From contig NZ_CP139976.1 in the NCBI RefSeq assembly GCF_034424625.1, positions 3,658,001-3,722,000 on the forward strand: a stretch of 64,000 nucleotides of DNA, read 5' to 3'. The translations under genes were made by a program, and so were the position numbers. The stretch is from Janthinobacterium lividum. GTDB taxonomy: Bacteria > Pseudomonadota > Gammaproteobacteria > Burkholderiales > Burkholderiaceae_D. Positions 1 through 9,003 of the stretch are shown in pieces; positions within the stretch are counted from its first letter, which is position 1, and each line of letters opens with the position of its first letter. The notes beneath the pieces were generated by a model. It was not told the DNA's origin, made no database searches, and worked only from the letters and a program-made list of their open reading frames with translations.

Positions 1-38
1 CCTGCGGTGGGCCGAATGCGCTGGCAGGGGGCGCCCGT

Positions 39-1190
39 TCATGCGGCGAACGTGGCGGCAGAATCGACATGCCGTGGCAAGTCGATGATGAAGACGCAGC
101 CATGGCCAACCACGCTCTCCACGCTCAAGTTGCCGCCATTCGCCTCCACGCTGCGCCGGGCAATCGACAGGCCCAGTCCCAGGCCAGTCTTGTTGGCGCC
201 GGCTTGCGTAAATGGCAAAAACATGTCATCCGCGGCCTCCGGCGGCAGGCCGGCGCCGTTGTCTTCCACCTCGATCCTGATCCGTTCGCCATTCGCATAC
301 GCGCGCAGCACCACGGTGCCATTTGGCGCGCCAAACTTGAAGGCATTCTGCAGCAGGTTTCCCACGGCGGAGAGCAGCAAATCCTGGTCCGCATGGAGCT
401 GCAGCAAGGGAGCGACCTCTTCCACGACCAGGGTGCAGCGCAGCAAGTCCGCTTCCAGGCTTGCCGAATAGCTCACTTCTGTGATGAAGTTATTCAAGGA
501 AAAAACCGAACGCTGCAAGGTCAGGCCCGCCTCCACCCGCACCTCCGCCAGGGAGCGGTCGATCAGGGTACGCAAACCCACGAGGCTGCGCTCGAGTACG
601 GCCCCGGTCGCGCCCGTCACACCCATGCCACCCTGCTTGAGCGCAGAGACAGCCAGGCTGGCCGTTCCCAGTTGATTGCGCAGTTCATGGGCAAAGTAGC
701 CGATGCGCTGACTCAGTGCCAATGCCTGTTCATTGGCAATCAGCACGTCGCGCCGCTGGGTAAATTCCGACACGGCTTCGGCGATGCCGTTGTCGAGGCA
801 ACGGTTCAGCGTCCTGAATTCCTCGACGGCGAACTGCTCGTCCATGACCACGGCGAGATCGCTGACAGCCTGGCACAGGTCGCCATAACCGTGCACTACC
901 TGGCTGATGGAATAACCGAGCGCCAGCAATTGCCCGCCGTGCGTGGTGGCACTGTCGGCCAGTTCCGATGTGCCATGCGCACTGCCATCAGCGGGGCCGG
1001 AAATGGCCAGGCTTAGCGCCATCTTGCCTGCATCTTCCGCCTTCAAGGTACGGATCAGCTGATCCAGAAAGATGGGTACGCCGTGTTGCAACTGATGCTC
1101 GGACGGCAAGCGCATGGACCTCATGGCGACCTTTTCACGGCAACGGCGCTCAAGCTCGGCGCGATTTTCCACTAGGAATAAATGCATCAT
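39..1190 (-). CDS. Soluble sensor histidine kinase (orphan)
   Basis: Cytoplasmic histidine kinase of 383 residues with no membrane segment. An N-terminal helical region of about 190 residues precedes a HisKA-like helix with the phosphoacceptor motif FAHELRNQLG near residue 200, then a HATPase domain with the N-box (NLLQNAFKFG), the G1 box (DNGAGLP) and the G2 box (GLGLGLSIARR). Start chosen at the ATG ending at 1190 because AGGAAA lies 6-8 bases upstream; longer in-frame starts lack a ribosome site. No response regulator lies next to it inside the window, so the partner is unknown. Family assignment is firm from the ATP-binding motifs; the signal it senses cannot be read from the sequence. 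Confidence 0.88.
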   Translation of the reverse strand: MMHLFLVENRAELERRCREKVAMRSMRLPSEHQLQHGVPIFLDQLIRTLKAEDAGKMALSLAISGPADGSAHGTSELADSATTHGGQLLALGYSISQVVHGYGDLCQAVSDLAVVMDEQFAVEEFRTLNRCLDNGIAEAVSEFTQRRDVLIANEQALALSQRIGYFAHELRNQLGTASLAVSALKQGGMGVTGATGAVLERSLVGLRTLIDRSLAEVRVEAGLTLQRSVFSLNNFITEVSYSASLEADLLRCTLVVEEVAPLLQLHADQDLLLSAVGNLLQNAFKFGAPNGTVVLRAYANGERIRIEVEDNGAGLPPEAADDMFLPFTQAGANKTGLGLGLSIARRSVEANGGNLSVESVVGHGCVFIIDLPRHVDSAATFAA

Positions 1191-1363
1191 GACGTTTCCT
1201 GCTATCTGGAATGAGGGACAAGCAAGCAAGACTACCGGTAGCACACGCAAGCCACCGTCTGTTACCGAACACAGGTGCCTGCCCGCATATCCTTGCACGC
1301 GGGACGCGTCCGGCACCCCCATGTGCTATTGTCATCGGATACCTCACCAGGCAGGAGCCATGT

Positions 1364-1681
1364 ATGCACAACATCGTTACCAGCGTCTCGTTCCGCTACA
1401 TTGATCCGCGCCACAAAGAACCGGGCCCGAGCAGGGAATTCATCAATCAGAACATCCTGCTGCCGCCGGGCGCCCATCTGCCCCGCATGGGCGAGGCGAT
1501 CGAACTGATGCACTGGGACTTGAACCGCGACATGAAATCCGGCGTCTATTCTGTGCTGTTTGTCCACACACGCATTGCCTTATTTGATGGCAACGAAAAG
1601 CCTTCCGGCTGGCACACCACGATCACCGTGGGACCGCAGTCCGACGAAATTGACGAACGTTTTCTCAGCGCCCCCTCCTGA
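1364..1681 (+). CDS. Conserved hypothetical protein, 105 aa
   Basis: Small soluble protein without signal peptide or membrane segment; I do not recognise the family. The start at 1364 follows GCAGGAGCC at 1351-1359 with normal spacing. A second ATG at 1360 is out of frame. The protein is rich in His and Asp in its middle part and ends in a short acidic tail. It lies between the divergent histidine kinase and the large hypothetical gene, with its own promoter space, so its context gives no functional hint. Function unknown. Confidence 0.6.
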   Translation: MHNIVTSVSFRYIDPRHKEPGPSREFINQNILLPPGAHLPRMGEAIELMHWDLNRDMKSGVYSVLFVHTRIALFDGNEKPSGWHTTITVGPQSDEIDERFLSAPS

Positions 1682-1788
1682 TAGCCGTGCGCCCCTTGTT
1701 CCGGGCAGGCCTGACCACCTAAAATAGTGCTTTATATTAAACATGATCGTGACGGCAACAAGCACTAATGTCACGCACAAGGAAGTCA

Positions 1789-3462
1789 ATGAGCACACTT
1801 GTAGAAGAACAGGCAACGACGGAAATGATGGCGACCGTAGAGGCGTGGTTTGTCGAGCGCCTGAAGCGCACCGACCTGGAAAGTGCCGTGAATCGGACCA
1901 CCTTGCAGATGGGCATCTTCAGTGAATTATTGCTCGACTACAAACCCGGACGCACCACGGCCGACGATTTCCAGCTGACTAATGCCGATGAGTTCGCACC
2001 GAGGACACGATCGGGCCTCGATGAAGCCGTCGTGCGCGACAGCATCGCGCCCCAGCTGGTTGCCATGGTGCAAGCGAAGCTGGAAACACTGGCCGACACG
2101 GCCCTGATCGACTACCGCTTCAGCTTTCGCGGCAAATTCCAGACGGCACAAGGCATGCTGCACCTGGACCTGCTCGACTACGTCAACGCAGGCAAGCGCC
2201 TAGTCTTGCTCGAGCACATACACGGCTACGTCACGCAAAAACTCGAGCGCGGCAGCCGGCCGACGAAAAAGCTGGAAACTTTCTTCCTGGCGCGCCACCT
2301 GCTCGATCCGCGCCTGTTTCCACAGCCCGATATCGCCTGGACCCTCGCACAATTCGAGCGCATCGAGCAGCTCAACAAATCACGCCCGCAAGCGCTGGCA
2401 GAACATCGCAGCGATATCATCCAGGCCGTGTCGGCCTGGGCGGAAAAGCAGTTCCTGCCGCAGTTCTATGATGTGCAGCAATCAGCCTACCGCAGCACGG
2501 AATACACCCTGAAGCCGGGCGCGGCGCCCGATGCGCAGGCGCGGCAAGCGATCGACCTGCTGCTGTATGGCGCCGTGATGATATTGCGCCACGAACCGAG
2601 CTACGCCAAATCCAGGGGCCTCGAATTCCTGGAAAGCGCGCGCGAACTGGGCAGCGAACGGGCCGTGCGCATGCTCAAGGAAGGCAGCGGCACCTTCCCC
2701 GACGGCGATATCCACGTAAAAAATGCGCTGCTGGAATGCCGCGCCAACGATGTGTTTGCCACGATCAACATCACCATCGCCCGGGAAGAAGAAGGCGCGT
2801 ATGGGCAGGCGCTGGCCTTCATCACGCATTTGCTGCAAAACGGTTTTCCGAAAAGCTACCAGATCAAGCTCAAATCCAAGGTCAAGGCCTACCTGCCGGT
2901 CAAGGGACTGGCGAAATCCGATACGCACCGCTTCTTTGCCAATACCCTCGCCTGGCCCGCCCTGCAGCCGCAGCTGGAAGCGTATGCGCGCGCAGCCATC
3001 GAGCAATTCGAATTCTATGCCGACACGGAAGGCGAAAAGAATTGCATGCCCGGCAGCTATGCCGTGTTTGGGCTGGGCTTGCTCGACTCTCGCTATTTCC
3101 CCCTGGTGCAGCACTACATGGCCAATGTCGACGAGGAGCACCAGTCCGTGCAGGATCAGTTCACGACGGCCTTCGCCGAACAGCATGGCGTGACGACGGA
3201 GTCCGTTCCCGTGCTGGCGGCGTGCCTGCGCGCGTGCACGGATAACGCAAAGGTGAAAATCCAGGCGGAACTGGAGGATGTGGAGAAACTGGAGCTGTTC
3301 TGCCAGCAACTGCAAGGGCTGGAAGGCTATCTGGTGGAACACATGCTGTATCCCGTCTGGGGCAAGCTGGAAAAACTGGCGGCCCTGGCGCGCAAGGCGC
3401 AAGGCCGGCGCAAGGAGCTGCTGCTGGCCTTGCTTGAAGCGGCCAGCAAGACGGCCGCCTGA
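1789..3462 (+). CDS. Large hypothetical protein, possibly DUF6138 family
   Basis: Soluble protein of 557 residues with mostly helical character, no signal peptide and no membrane segment. I chose the ATG at 1789 (MSTLVEEQ) rather than 1768 because AAGGAAG sits directly upstream of it. The middle (about residues 260-330) looks like a Sel1/TPR-type helical repeat stretch, with alanine-rich helix pairs around YGAVMILRHEPSYAKSRGLE. The overall length and character recall the uncharacterised DUF6138 proteins, but that is memory-based and unverified. No catalytic motif can be picked out. Monocistronic by spacing. Confidence 0.72.
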   Translation: MSTLVEEQATTEMMATVEAWFVERLKRTDLESAVNRTTLQMGIFSELLLDYKPGRTTADDFQLTNADEFAPRTRSGLDEAVVRDSIAPQLVAMVQAKLETLADTALIDYRFSFRGKFQTAQGMLHLDLLDYVNAGKRLVLLEHIHGYVTQKLERGSRPTKKLETFFLARHLLDPRLFPQPDIAWTLAQFERIEQLNKSRPQALAEHRSDIIQAVSAWAEKQFLPQFYDVQQSAYRSTEYTLKPGAAPDAQARQAIDLLLYGAVMILRHEPSYAKSRGLEFLESARELGSERAVRMLKEGSGTFPDGDIHVKNALLECRANDVFATINITIAREEEGAYGQALAFITHLLQNGFPKSYQIKLKSKVKAYLPVKGLAKSDTHRFFANTLAWPALQPQLEAYARAAIEQFEFYADTEGEKNCMPGSYAVFGLGLLDSRYFPLVQHYMANVDEEHQSVQDQFTTAFAEQHGVTTESVPVLAACLRACTDNAKVKIQAELEDVEKLELFCQQLQGLEGYLVEHMLYPVWGKLEKLAALARKAQGRRKELLLALLEAASKTAA

Positions 3463-3469
3463 GGTGGAC

Positions 3470-3510
3470 AACGTTGCGTGCGCAACGTTATGACTTTCAC
3501 CATATATAAT
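3470..3510 (+). promoter_or_regulatory. Perfect 20-bp palindrome plus -10 box upstream of a secreted-protein gene
   Basis: AACGTTGCG at 3470-3478 and its exact complement CGCAACGTT at 3481-3489 flank a TG centre. A TATAAT hexamer follows at 3505-3510, so the palindrome covers the -35 region of a likely promoter for the gene at 3574. It could equally be a hairpin ending the upstream gene, but no T-run follows. Operator is my preferred reading. Confidence 0.5.
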
Positions 3511-3573
3511 GCGGGCGCCGAAATTGCCACAAGGCATCTTTTGGCGCCTGACATTGAATCGTGGAGAAAATAC

Positions 3574-4260
3574 ATGCACCAAACACAACAAACATCGCGC
3601 ATCGCCGTGCTCGCGACCGCCTTTGCCGCCACCATGGCGCTGGCCCAGCCCGCCATCGCCGCCGACGCCGTGGAACTGGCCCCGCTCGATGCGGCCAACC
3701 TGTACATCAAGACCATCATCAACCAGGATGAAGCCAGCGTCGCCAAGCTCAACGCCTACCTGCGCCCCACGCGCCTGGCCGGCCACCAGAGCGCCGAATA
3801 CGCGTCGTACAGCGACATGAAGGAAGCGGACGCCAAGTTTCCAACGGAAACGGGCAAGCTGATCGCCGACCTGTTCCCCGCAACCATGCGCGCGGCCGTG
3901 ACCCCGGCAGCCGAACTGCTGGCCGCCAATGTCATCGCCGCCAAGAAGGGCGCCGCCTGCCAGGCCACCAAGGCGGACCCGGTGACGGTGGAAAACGGCA
4001 TACAGACGGCGGCCGTCAGCTTCGAATGCCAGGTCGTCAAGGTACCGCTGGCATGGGCACCTGCCGCCCAGCAACTGGCGAAGAGCGGCTGCAAGGTCGA
4101 GCAATGCAAGGCTGGCCTGCAAAAGATCGCTGCGACCTACACCAGCTCGTCGAAACAGGCGTGGCGCGCCGTATTTGCCGTCAGCCGCGAAAAGAACTCG
4201 GAAGCCTGGCGCAACGATTTCGCGCGCGAAACCTTCGATGAAATCTGGGAATACTTGTAA
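3574..4260 (+). CDS. Secreted/periplasmic hypothetical protein
   Basis: Protein of 228 residues with a clear Sec signal peptide: charged start, hydrophobic core, and cleavage site around AQPAIAA before DAVE (residue about 30). The mature part contains four cysteines arranged as two pairs (GAACQ/FECQ and SGCK/EQCK), suggesting two disulfides in the periplasm. GGAGAAA lies five bases before the chosen ATG. I do not recognise the family. A palindrome and a TATAAT box precede it, so it is probably transcribed separately from the upstream gene. The next gene begins 25 bases after its stop. Confidence 0.7.
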   Translation: MHQTQQTSRIAVLATAFAATMALAQPAIAADAVELAPLDAANLYIKTIINQDEASVAKLNAYLRPTRLAGHQSAEYASYSDMKEADAKFPTETGKLIADLFPATMRAAVTPAAELLAANVIAAKKGAACQATKADPVTVENGIQTAAVSFECQVVKVPLAWAPAAQQLAKSGCKVEQCKAGLQKIAATYTSSSKQAWRAVFAVSREKNSEAWRNDFARETFDEIWEYL

Positions 4261-4285
4261 TCCTTCACGGATTGATAAACTGCCG

Positions 4286-4618
4286 ATGGATAAGCCCAAA
4301 CTGACACCAGTCGCCCAGCCCGCAGGCCGGGCATTGCTGCACCTGCTCGCCCCTGAGCATGTGGAGGTCACGCTGGGCGCGCAAGTGCTGGCGCTGGATC
4401 TACCCGCCCTGCACGGCAAGCAATTGCTGGCGCTGCTGCGCCGGCTGCGTGCCGCGCAATCCAACCAGCAGGATTATGCTGGCGCCAGCGTCGAGCAAGC
4501 CGAACAGCTGTTTGGCGCCGCCATCGCCGCCGTCAAGACGGAGCTGGCCACGCGCCCGCACATCCCCAACAAGCTGGAAGCGAAGGCCTTGCGCCAGGCG
4601 GCGGCAAAAAAGCGTTAA
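4286..4618 (+). CDS. Small hypothetical protein, 110 aa
   Basis: Soluble basic protein whose first 60 residues alternate hydrophobic and charged positions and whose C-terminus is alanine/lysine rich (RQAAAKKR). The ATG at 4286 gives a protein that does not overlap the upstream gene; an in-frame extension to 4175 would overlap it by 86 bases. No convincing ribosome site is visible, so translation may be coupled to the gene that ends 25 bases upstream. Family not recognised. Confidence 0.5.
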   Translation: MDKPKLTPVAQPAGRALLHLLAPEHVEVTLGAQVLALDLPALHGKQLLALLRRLRAAQSNQQDYAGASVEQAEQLFGAAIAAVKTELATRPHIPNKLEAKALRQAAAKKR

Positions 4619-4722
4619 TCGAGGCGCAAGCCGGCCGCCAGCACTGCCATCCCGTGCGCGCTGGCATGCCGGCGCCCTTCTATAATGGGAAGCTCTCTTG
4701 TTTCCGCTATTGAAAGACGCCC

Positions 4723-5370
4723 ATGCCCACACGATTTTCCCGCCACGTATTGAACTGCGCTATTCTTGCTTTCTCAGGCTTGGCCGCCATGCAGGCGGCC
4801 CAAGCCCAACCTCAGCCGACAGGCCCCATCGACGCGCGCGCCGTGTGGCAGGAACGCTCGCTGTCGGCTTGCCGCAGCGAACAATCGACCACCGCGCCCG
4901 ACGTGTGCCTGCTGCGCACCATGCAGCGCTCCGGTGCCCGCCCGCAAGCCATCGCCGCCGCCAGGATGCTGGTGAAAGCGAACAATGCCGGCTTCATTTC
5001 CGCCTGGCGTCCGCTGGGCAAGGCGGCCCTGGCCACCGTCACCTATCCGTTTCGCGCCAACACGAATGAAGGCACCTTGCTGATCGGCAGCGATGGCGCG
5101 GCCATCGATGTCGACGAGAACTCCATGCGCGAGGAAGACCGCGCCACGCCGGCCTGGCGCGCGTTTGCCGCCGCCCATCCAGACTCTGTGCCGTTTGCGC
5201 CCGCCGACTTCGTCGGCAGCACGGCCACCAGCGATGGCGGCCAGAGCGTGCTGTTTTCCACGCCGCTGATCACCTGCCACGCCTGCGCCGAGGATGGCGC
5301 CCTGCTGGTTGCCTACACGATCGACAAGGCGGGAATCGTGCGCGAGCGCAAGCTATTGACGATCAAGTAA
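4723..5370 (+). CDS. Secreted hypothetical protein, 215 aa
   Basis: Begins with a Sec signal peptide (hydrophobic stretch residues 10-25, cleavage about AAQAQ|PQP near residue 29). The mature part has two cysteines near the start and a CHAC pair near residue 184, so a disulfide-bonded or metal-binding periplasmic protein is plausible. A TATAAT box at 4681-4686 suggests its own promoter 37 bases upstream. I do not recognise the family and see no catalytic motif. Confidence 0.65.
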   Translation: MPTRFSRHVLNCAILAFSGLAAMQAAQAQPQPTGPIDARAVWQERSLSACRSEQSTTAPDVCLLRTMQRSGARPQAIAAARMLVKANNAGFISAWRPLGKAALATVTYPFRANTNEGTLLIGSDGAAIDVDENSMREEDRATPAWRAFAAAHPDSVPFAPADFVGSTATSDGGQSVLFSTPLITCHACAEDGALLVAYTIDKAGIVRERKLLTIK

Positions 5371-5400
5371 TGCTGCACCAAAGATAAGATAGAATTGCTT

Positions 5401-5430
5401 GATGGCATGTCTATACGAGTACATGCCATC
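5401..5430. repeat. Perfect 10-bp inverted repeat in the esterase leader
   Basis: GATGGCATGT (5401-5410) and ACATGCCATC (5421-5430) pair perfectly across a 10-base loop, 28 bases upstream of the esterase start. No T-run follows, so this is more likely a protein-binding site or a leader hairpin than a terminator. Confidence 0.45.
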
Positions 5431-5458
5431 GATCCAAACTTACTTATTACAGGAAAAC

Positions 5459-6322
5459 ATGCGCCGCTCTTGCCTTGCACTACACCTCACCGCCGCCCTG
5501 CTGCTGTCCAGCCCCTTCCACCTCGCCACTGCCGCGCCCGCCGCTACCGCTACCTCCAGCGCGGCCGCGCCGCTCGTCATCGGCGAAAGTTTCAGCATCG
5601 ATTCGACGGCGCTGCAGGAAAAACGCCACATCAATGTGTACATGGCGCGCGCCTGGGATACGCCGCCCGACGCACCGCTGCCCGTGCTGTACATGCCGGA
5701 CGGCGGCGTGGCCGAAGACTTTTTGCACGTGGCCGGCTTGCTGCAAGTGTCAGTAGCGAATGGCACCATGCGCCCCTTCATGCTGGTCGGCATGCAAAAC
5801 ACGCAGCGCCGGCGCGATTTGACGGGCCCGACCGGGAATGCGGAAGACCGCAAGATCGCCCCCGTGGTGGGCGGCGCGTCCGCCTACCGGACCTTCATCC
5901 GCGATGAGCTGATGCCGGAAATCAAGCGCCGCTACCGCACGACGGGCGAAACGGCCATCGTCGGCGAATCGCTGGGGGGCCTGTTCGTGGTGGAAACGTA
6001 TCTGCTGGAACCGCAGCTGTTCGACCATTACCTGGCCTTCGACCCCAGCCTGTGGTGGAATCATGGCGCCCTGCCGCGCCAGGCGGCAGCCCTGCTGGCG
6101 AAAGGCGCGCCAGGCAAGCACAGCCTGTACCTGGCGTCCAGCAGCGAAGCGGGCATCGCCATCGAAGTGCAGCGCCTGGTCGACGTGCTGCAAAAACAGG
6201 CGCCGCCCGGCTTGCAATGGCACCTGGAAAAGATGCCGGAAGAAACACATGGCACGATCTATCACCCGGCAGCCCTGAAAGCATTTCGCAGCGTCTTCAA
6301 GCCGGCCACGCCGCCGCAATAA
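5459..6322 (+). CDS. Secreted alpha/beta hydrolase, esterase D/IroE-like (PF00756 type)
   Basis: Exported serine hydrolase of 287 residues. After a signal peptide (cleavage around HLATA|AP) comes an esterase fold: oxyanion region (VLYMPDGGV), nucleophile elbow GESLGG, acid residue in the FDPSLWWNH stretch or later, and the catalytic His in ETHGTIYHP near the C-terminus. The pattern matches the putative esterase family that includes IroE/Fes-like siderophore esterases and esterase D. The start at 5459 is preceded by AGGAAA. The substrate is not evident; a siderophore or lipid ester role is only a family possibility. Confidence 0.8.
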   Translation: MRRSCLALHLTAALLLSSPFHLATAAPAATATSSAAAPLVIGESFSIDSTALQEKRHINVYMARAWDTPPDAPLPVLYMPDGGVAEDFLHVAGLLQVSVANGTMRPFMLVGMQNTQRRRDLTGPTGNAEDRKIAPVVGGASAYRTFIRDELMPEIKRRYRTTGETAIVGESLGGLFVVETYLLEPQLFDHYLAFDPSLWWNHGALPRQAAALLAKGAPGKHSLYLASSSEAGIAIEVQRLVDVLQKQAPPGLQWHLEKMPEETHGTIYHPAALKAFRSVFKPATPPQ

Positions 6323-6331
6323 GGGGGACGG

Positions 6332-7225
6332 CTACGGCGCCGGCAGCGCCTGCCCCATCTGCTCGCGCAGCCAGCGCAGCAAGGTGGTGCGGCGCGCATC
6401 GCCATCGAATGGCAGCGGCGACAGCAGGAAATATGCGCTGCCGTCGCGCCGGAACCCGAAGGGCGCGACCAGGCGTCCGCTGTCGAGGTCTTCGCGCGCC
6501 ATGAAGACAGAGCCGATGGCCACGCCGAGGCCGGCGCAAGCCGCTTGCAGGCTCAGATAGAAGTGCTCGTAAGTCTGGCTATCGCCCTGGCCGCCGCCGT
6601 CAGCGTCGGCGTCCTTGGCGGCGGCGCGCCAGTGGGCCCAGGCAGCCGGGCGCGACGCCGTGTGCAGCAGGCGCTGCGCGGACAGGTCCCGCCGGCCTTG
6701 CCCCAGCAGGGCCGGCGCGCACACGGGCGCAATCCATTCATCGCACACCTTTTCCGCATGCAAGCCCGCATCCCACAGAAAATCGTTGCGGCGCAGCGCC
6801 ACGTCCACCGCGTCGCGCTGGAACGCCACCGGCCCGCCCGAGGCGAACAGGTGCAGCGGCACCTCGGGATGCCGCTGGTAAAAGTCGCCGAGGCGCGGTA
6901 TCAGCCACTTCATCGCGATCGTCGGCTCGCACGACACCACCAGCGGCCCCTGGCGCACCGGCTGGCGCACGGCTTCGAGGGCAGCGTCGAGCCGCTCGAA
7001 TGCTTGCTGGACGGCATCGCGCAGCTGCGCGCCCGCAGGCAGGAGGAACACGCCGCGGTTGCGGCGTTCGAACAGGGGCGTGCCCAGCGACGTTTCCAGC
7101 AGGCGGATTTGCCGGCTGACGGCCCCGTGCGTGACGTGCAGCTCCGCGGCCGCCTGGACGAAACTGCCCAGCCTCGCCGCAGCCTCGAAGAACCGCAAGG
7201 TGCCGAGCGCCGCCTGCCTAGTCAT
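6332..7225 (-). CDS. LysR-family transcriptional regulator (GcvA-like)
   Basis: Regulator of 297 residues: N-terminal winged helix-turn-helix (residues about 5-65, with the motif LHVTHGAVSRQIRLLE) and a C-terminal periplasmic-binding-like effector domain. The HTH segment resembles GcvA-type LysR proteins. It is transcribed away from a LysE-type exporter with 172 bases between them, the usual arrangement of a LysR protein that controls its neighbour (as ArgP/LysG controls LysE). It ends 10 bases from the convergent esterase gene. The inducer, perhaps an amino acid, is inferred from the neighbour only. Confidence 0.85.
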   Translation of the reverse strand: MTRQAALGTLRFFEAAARLGSFVQAAAELHVTHGAVSRQIRLLETSLGTPLFERRNRGVFLLPAGAQLRDAVQQAFERLDAALEAVRQPVRQGPLVVSCEPTIAMKWLIPRLGDFYQRHPEVPLHLFASGGPVAFQRDAVDVALRRNDFLWDAGLHAEKVCDEWIAPVCAPALLGQGRRDLSAQRLLHTASRPAAWAHWRAAAKDADADGGGQGDSQTYEHFYLSLQAACAGLGVAIGSVFMAREDLDSGRLVAPFGFRRDGSAYFLLSPLPFDGDARRTTLLRWLREQMGQALPAP

Positions 7226-7283
7226 GATCTGTCACTTTTTCTCACACATATCCGCAAGATATCATCGTTTTTCATGGAAGGCC

Positions 7284-7297
7284 ATTATAGGGATAAT
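7284..7297. promoter_or_regulatory. Dyad in LysR/LysE intergenic region
   Basis: ATTAT (7284-7288) and ATAAT (7293-7297) form a small perfect dyad about 59 bases from the regulator start and 100 bases from the exporter start. Its position and AT-rich symmetry suit a LysR-type binding site. Short enough that chance cannot be excluded. Confidence 0.35.
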
Positions 7298-7397
7298 TTG
7301 TCTTCCGGCAGCCCGCATGCGCGCCGCTCCCTTGCCGCACAGGCGAGAAATAGTCACCGATGGCCGTGCGGGCGCCACCACTGTCCAAGGAAGACAC

Positions 7398-8018
7398 ATG
7401 ATTGCATTGCTTGCCGTTGCCCTGATTACCCTGCTCGCATCCATCGTCCCCGGCCCCGATTTCGCGATGGTCACACGCAACAGCTATCTGCATGGCCGCC
7501 GTGCCGGCCTGCTGGCCGCGCTTGGCATCGCGCTGGGCGTGCAAGTGCACGTGTTCTATACGATGTTTGGCGTAGCGCTGCTCATCGCCGGTTCGCCTGC
7601 GCTATTTACGGCGATCAAGCTGGCTGGCGCCCTCTACCTGGCCGTGATCGGCTGGAAAACCTGGGCCAACCGCGCCGGACTCGTCATCGACCTGCATGGC
7701 GGCGCCAGCGTGCCACGGCGTCAAATCTTGCTCAACGGCTTTCTGACCAATGCCCTGAACCCGAAAACGACCCTGTTTGTCATCAGCACCTATACCCAGG
7801 TGGTGCAGCCCGGCACGTCATTGACAGTCCAGTTCGGCTACGGGCTGTGCATGTCCGGCATCCACCTGGCATGGTTCGCGCTGGTGGCCGTCTTTTTCTC
7901 GCAAGCGCGCTTTCGCATGCGCATGGTCAGCCACCAGCGGACAATCGACCGGCTGATCGGCGCGGTCCTGATGGCGCTGGGCGTCGCGCTCGCCTGCGCC
8001 AACATGGACAAACTGTAA
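7398..8018 (+). CDS. LysE/RhtB-family amino-acid exporter
   Basis: Inner-membrane protein of 206 residues with five to six hydrophobic segments. The N-terminal motif SIVPGPDFAMVTRNS is the LysE-family signature (PGP followed by a polar patch), and a second conserved stretch, GFLTNALNPKT, follows the third segment. The family exports amino acids and derivatives by proton antiport. AAGGAAGAC precedes the start at 7398. Divergent from the LysR regulator, which probably controls it. The substrate cannot be told from sequence. Confidence 0.87.
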   Translation: MIALLAVALITLLASIVPGPDFAMVTRNSYLHGRRAGLLAALGIALGVQVHVFYTMFGVALLIAGSPALFTAIKLAGALYLAVIGWKTWANRAGLVIDLHGGASVPRRQILLNGFLTNALNPKTTLFVISTYTQVVQPGTSLTVQFGYGLCMSGIHLAWFALVAVFFSQARFRMRMVSHQRTIDRLIGAVLMALGVALACANMDKL

Positions 8019-8094
8019 TCTGGCGCGGGACGTGCCCGCCACATCTGGCGGGTAAAATCGGCGGCCCTGCTTTTCCCGCCTGAGTCAGATACCC

Positions 8095-8949
8095 ATGAGC
8101 TTCTTGCAATTATTAATCCTTTCCATCGTCCAGGGCTTCGCCGAGCTGCTGCCCGTCTCCAGCTCCGCCCACGTCATCATGGCGGAAAAATGGATGGGGC
8201 TGGACCCGACGTCGCCGGAGCTGACCATGCTGCTGGTGATGCTGCATACGGGCACCATGTTCGCCGTCATCGTGTATTTCTGGCAATCCTGGCGCGCCAC
8301 GTACTTCAGCTCCGCCACCGCCTTCCGCCGCAATGTCCTGCTGCTGGCGGCCGCCACGGCCCTGACGGGCATCGTCGGATTTGGCTTGCTGAAAGGCATT
8401 ACACACGTCATGAGCAAGGATGCGCCCGGTTTTGAAATCGAGCACCTGTTCGGCAACGCGAAGCTGATGGCCGCCGCGCTGGCCGCCGCCGGCGTGCTGA
8501 TCATTGTGTCGTCGCGCCAGCAAGCGCGCCAGCATGGCACCTTGTCCATCGGCAAGGCGATGGCGATCGGCGCCGTGCAGGGCCTGTGCCTGCCTTTCCG
8601 GGGCTTTTCCCGCTCGGGCGCCACCATTTCCGCCGGCATCGCCATGGGCGTGCCGCAGCGCCGCGCCGAGGAATTCAGCTTTGCCCTGGCCGTCGTGCTG
8701 ACGCCGGCCGTGCTGGCCAAGGAAGGCTGGCGCTTCTACCAGGCCGTGGCAAATGGCAGCCTCGATCATCTGCAACACGGCAACAGCCTGCTGCACCTGC
8801 TCGGCCCCAGCCTGCTGGGCATGCTGCTGTCGTTCCTGGCAGGCTTGCTGGCCTTGCGCTGGCTGTCGCGCTGGCTGGAACAGGGCCGCTGGCATTTCTT
8901 TGGCGCGTATTGCCTGGCCGCCTCCATGGTCGTGTTGTACGTAGGGTAA
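8095..8949 (+). CDS. uppP: Undecaprenyl-diphosphatase UppP (BacA)
   Basis: Membrane enzyme that dephosphorylates undecaprenyl diphosphate so that the lipid carrier can be reused in peptidoglycan and polysaccharide synthesis; it also gives bacitracin tolerance. Length 284 residues with about eight membrane segments fits the family. Both active-site regions are visible: VQGFAELLPVSSSAHV at the N-terminus and FRGFSRSGATIS in the middle, the latter carrying the catalytic Arg/Ser cluster. The first glutamate of the usual E-G-x-x-E pattern is Gln here, which is seen in other members. Followed 54 bases later by mntP, possibly in one transcript. Confidence 0.93.
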   Translation: MSFLQLLILSIVQGFAELLPVSSSAHVIMAEKWMGLDPTSPELTMLLVMLHTGTMFAVIVYFWQSWRATYFSSATAFRRNVLLLAAATALTGIVGFGLLKGITHVMSKDAPGFEIEHLFGNAKLMAAALAAAGVLIIVSSRQQARQHGTLSIGKAMAIGAVQGLCLPFRGFSRSGATISAGIAMGVPQRRAEEFSFALAVVLTPAVLAKEGWRFYQAVANGSLDHLQHGNSLLHLLGPSLLGMLLSFLAGLLALRWLSRWLEQGRWHFFGAYCLAASMVVLYVG

Positions 8950-9003
8950 AATCGCCGGGTTTACAGCTATACACATCCCAGCCAGTTTTACTGAAAGCCA
9001 ACG

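Noticed and set aside
2482..4464. A 660-codon open frame on the minus strand
   Set aside because: Antisense shadow of three plus-strand genes with ribosome sites and a signal peptide; low-complexity composition.
8950..9003. yybP-ykoY manganese riboswitch before mntP
   Set aside because: Only 54 bases separate uppP and mntP, too short for the riboswitch and without its conserved loops.
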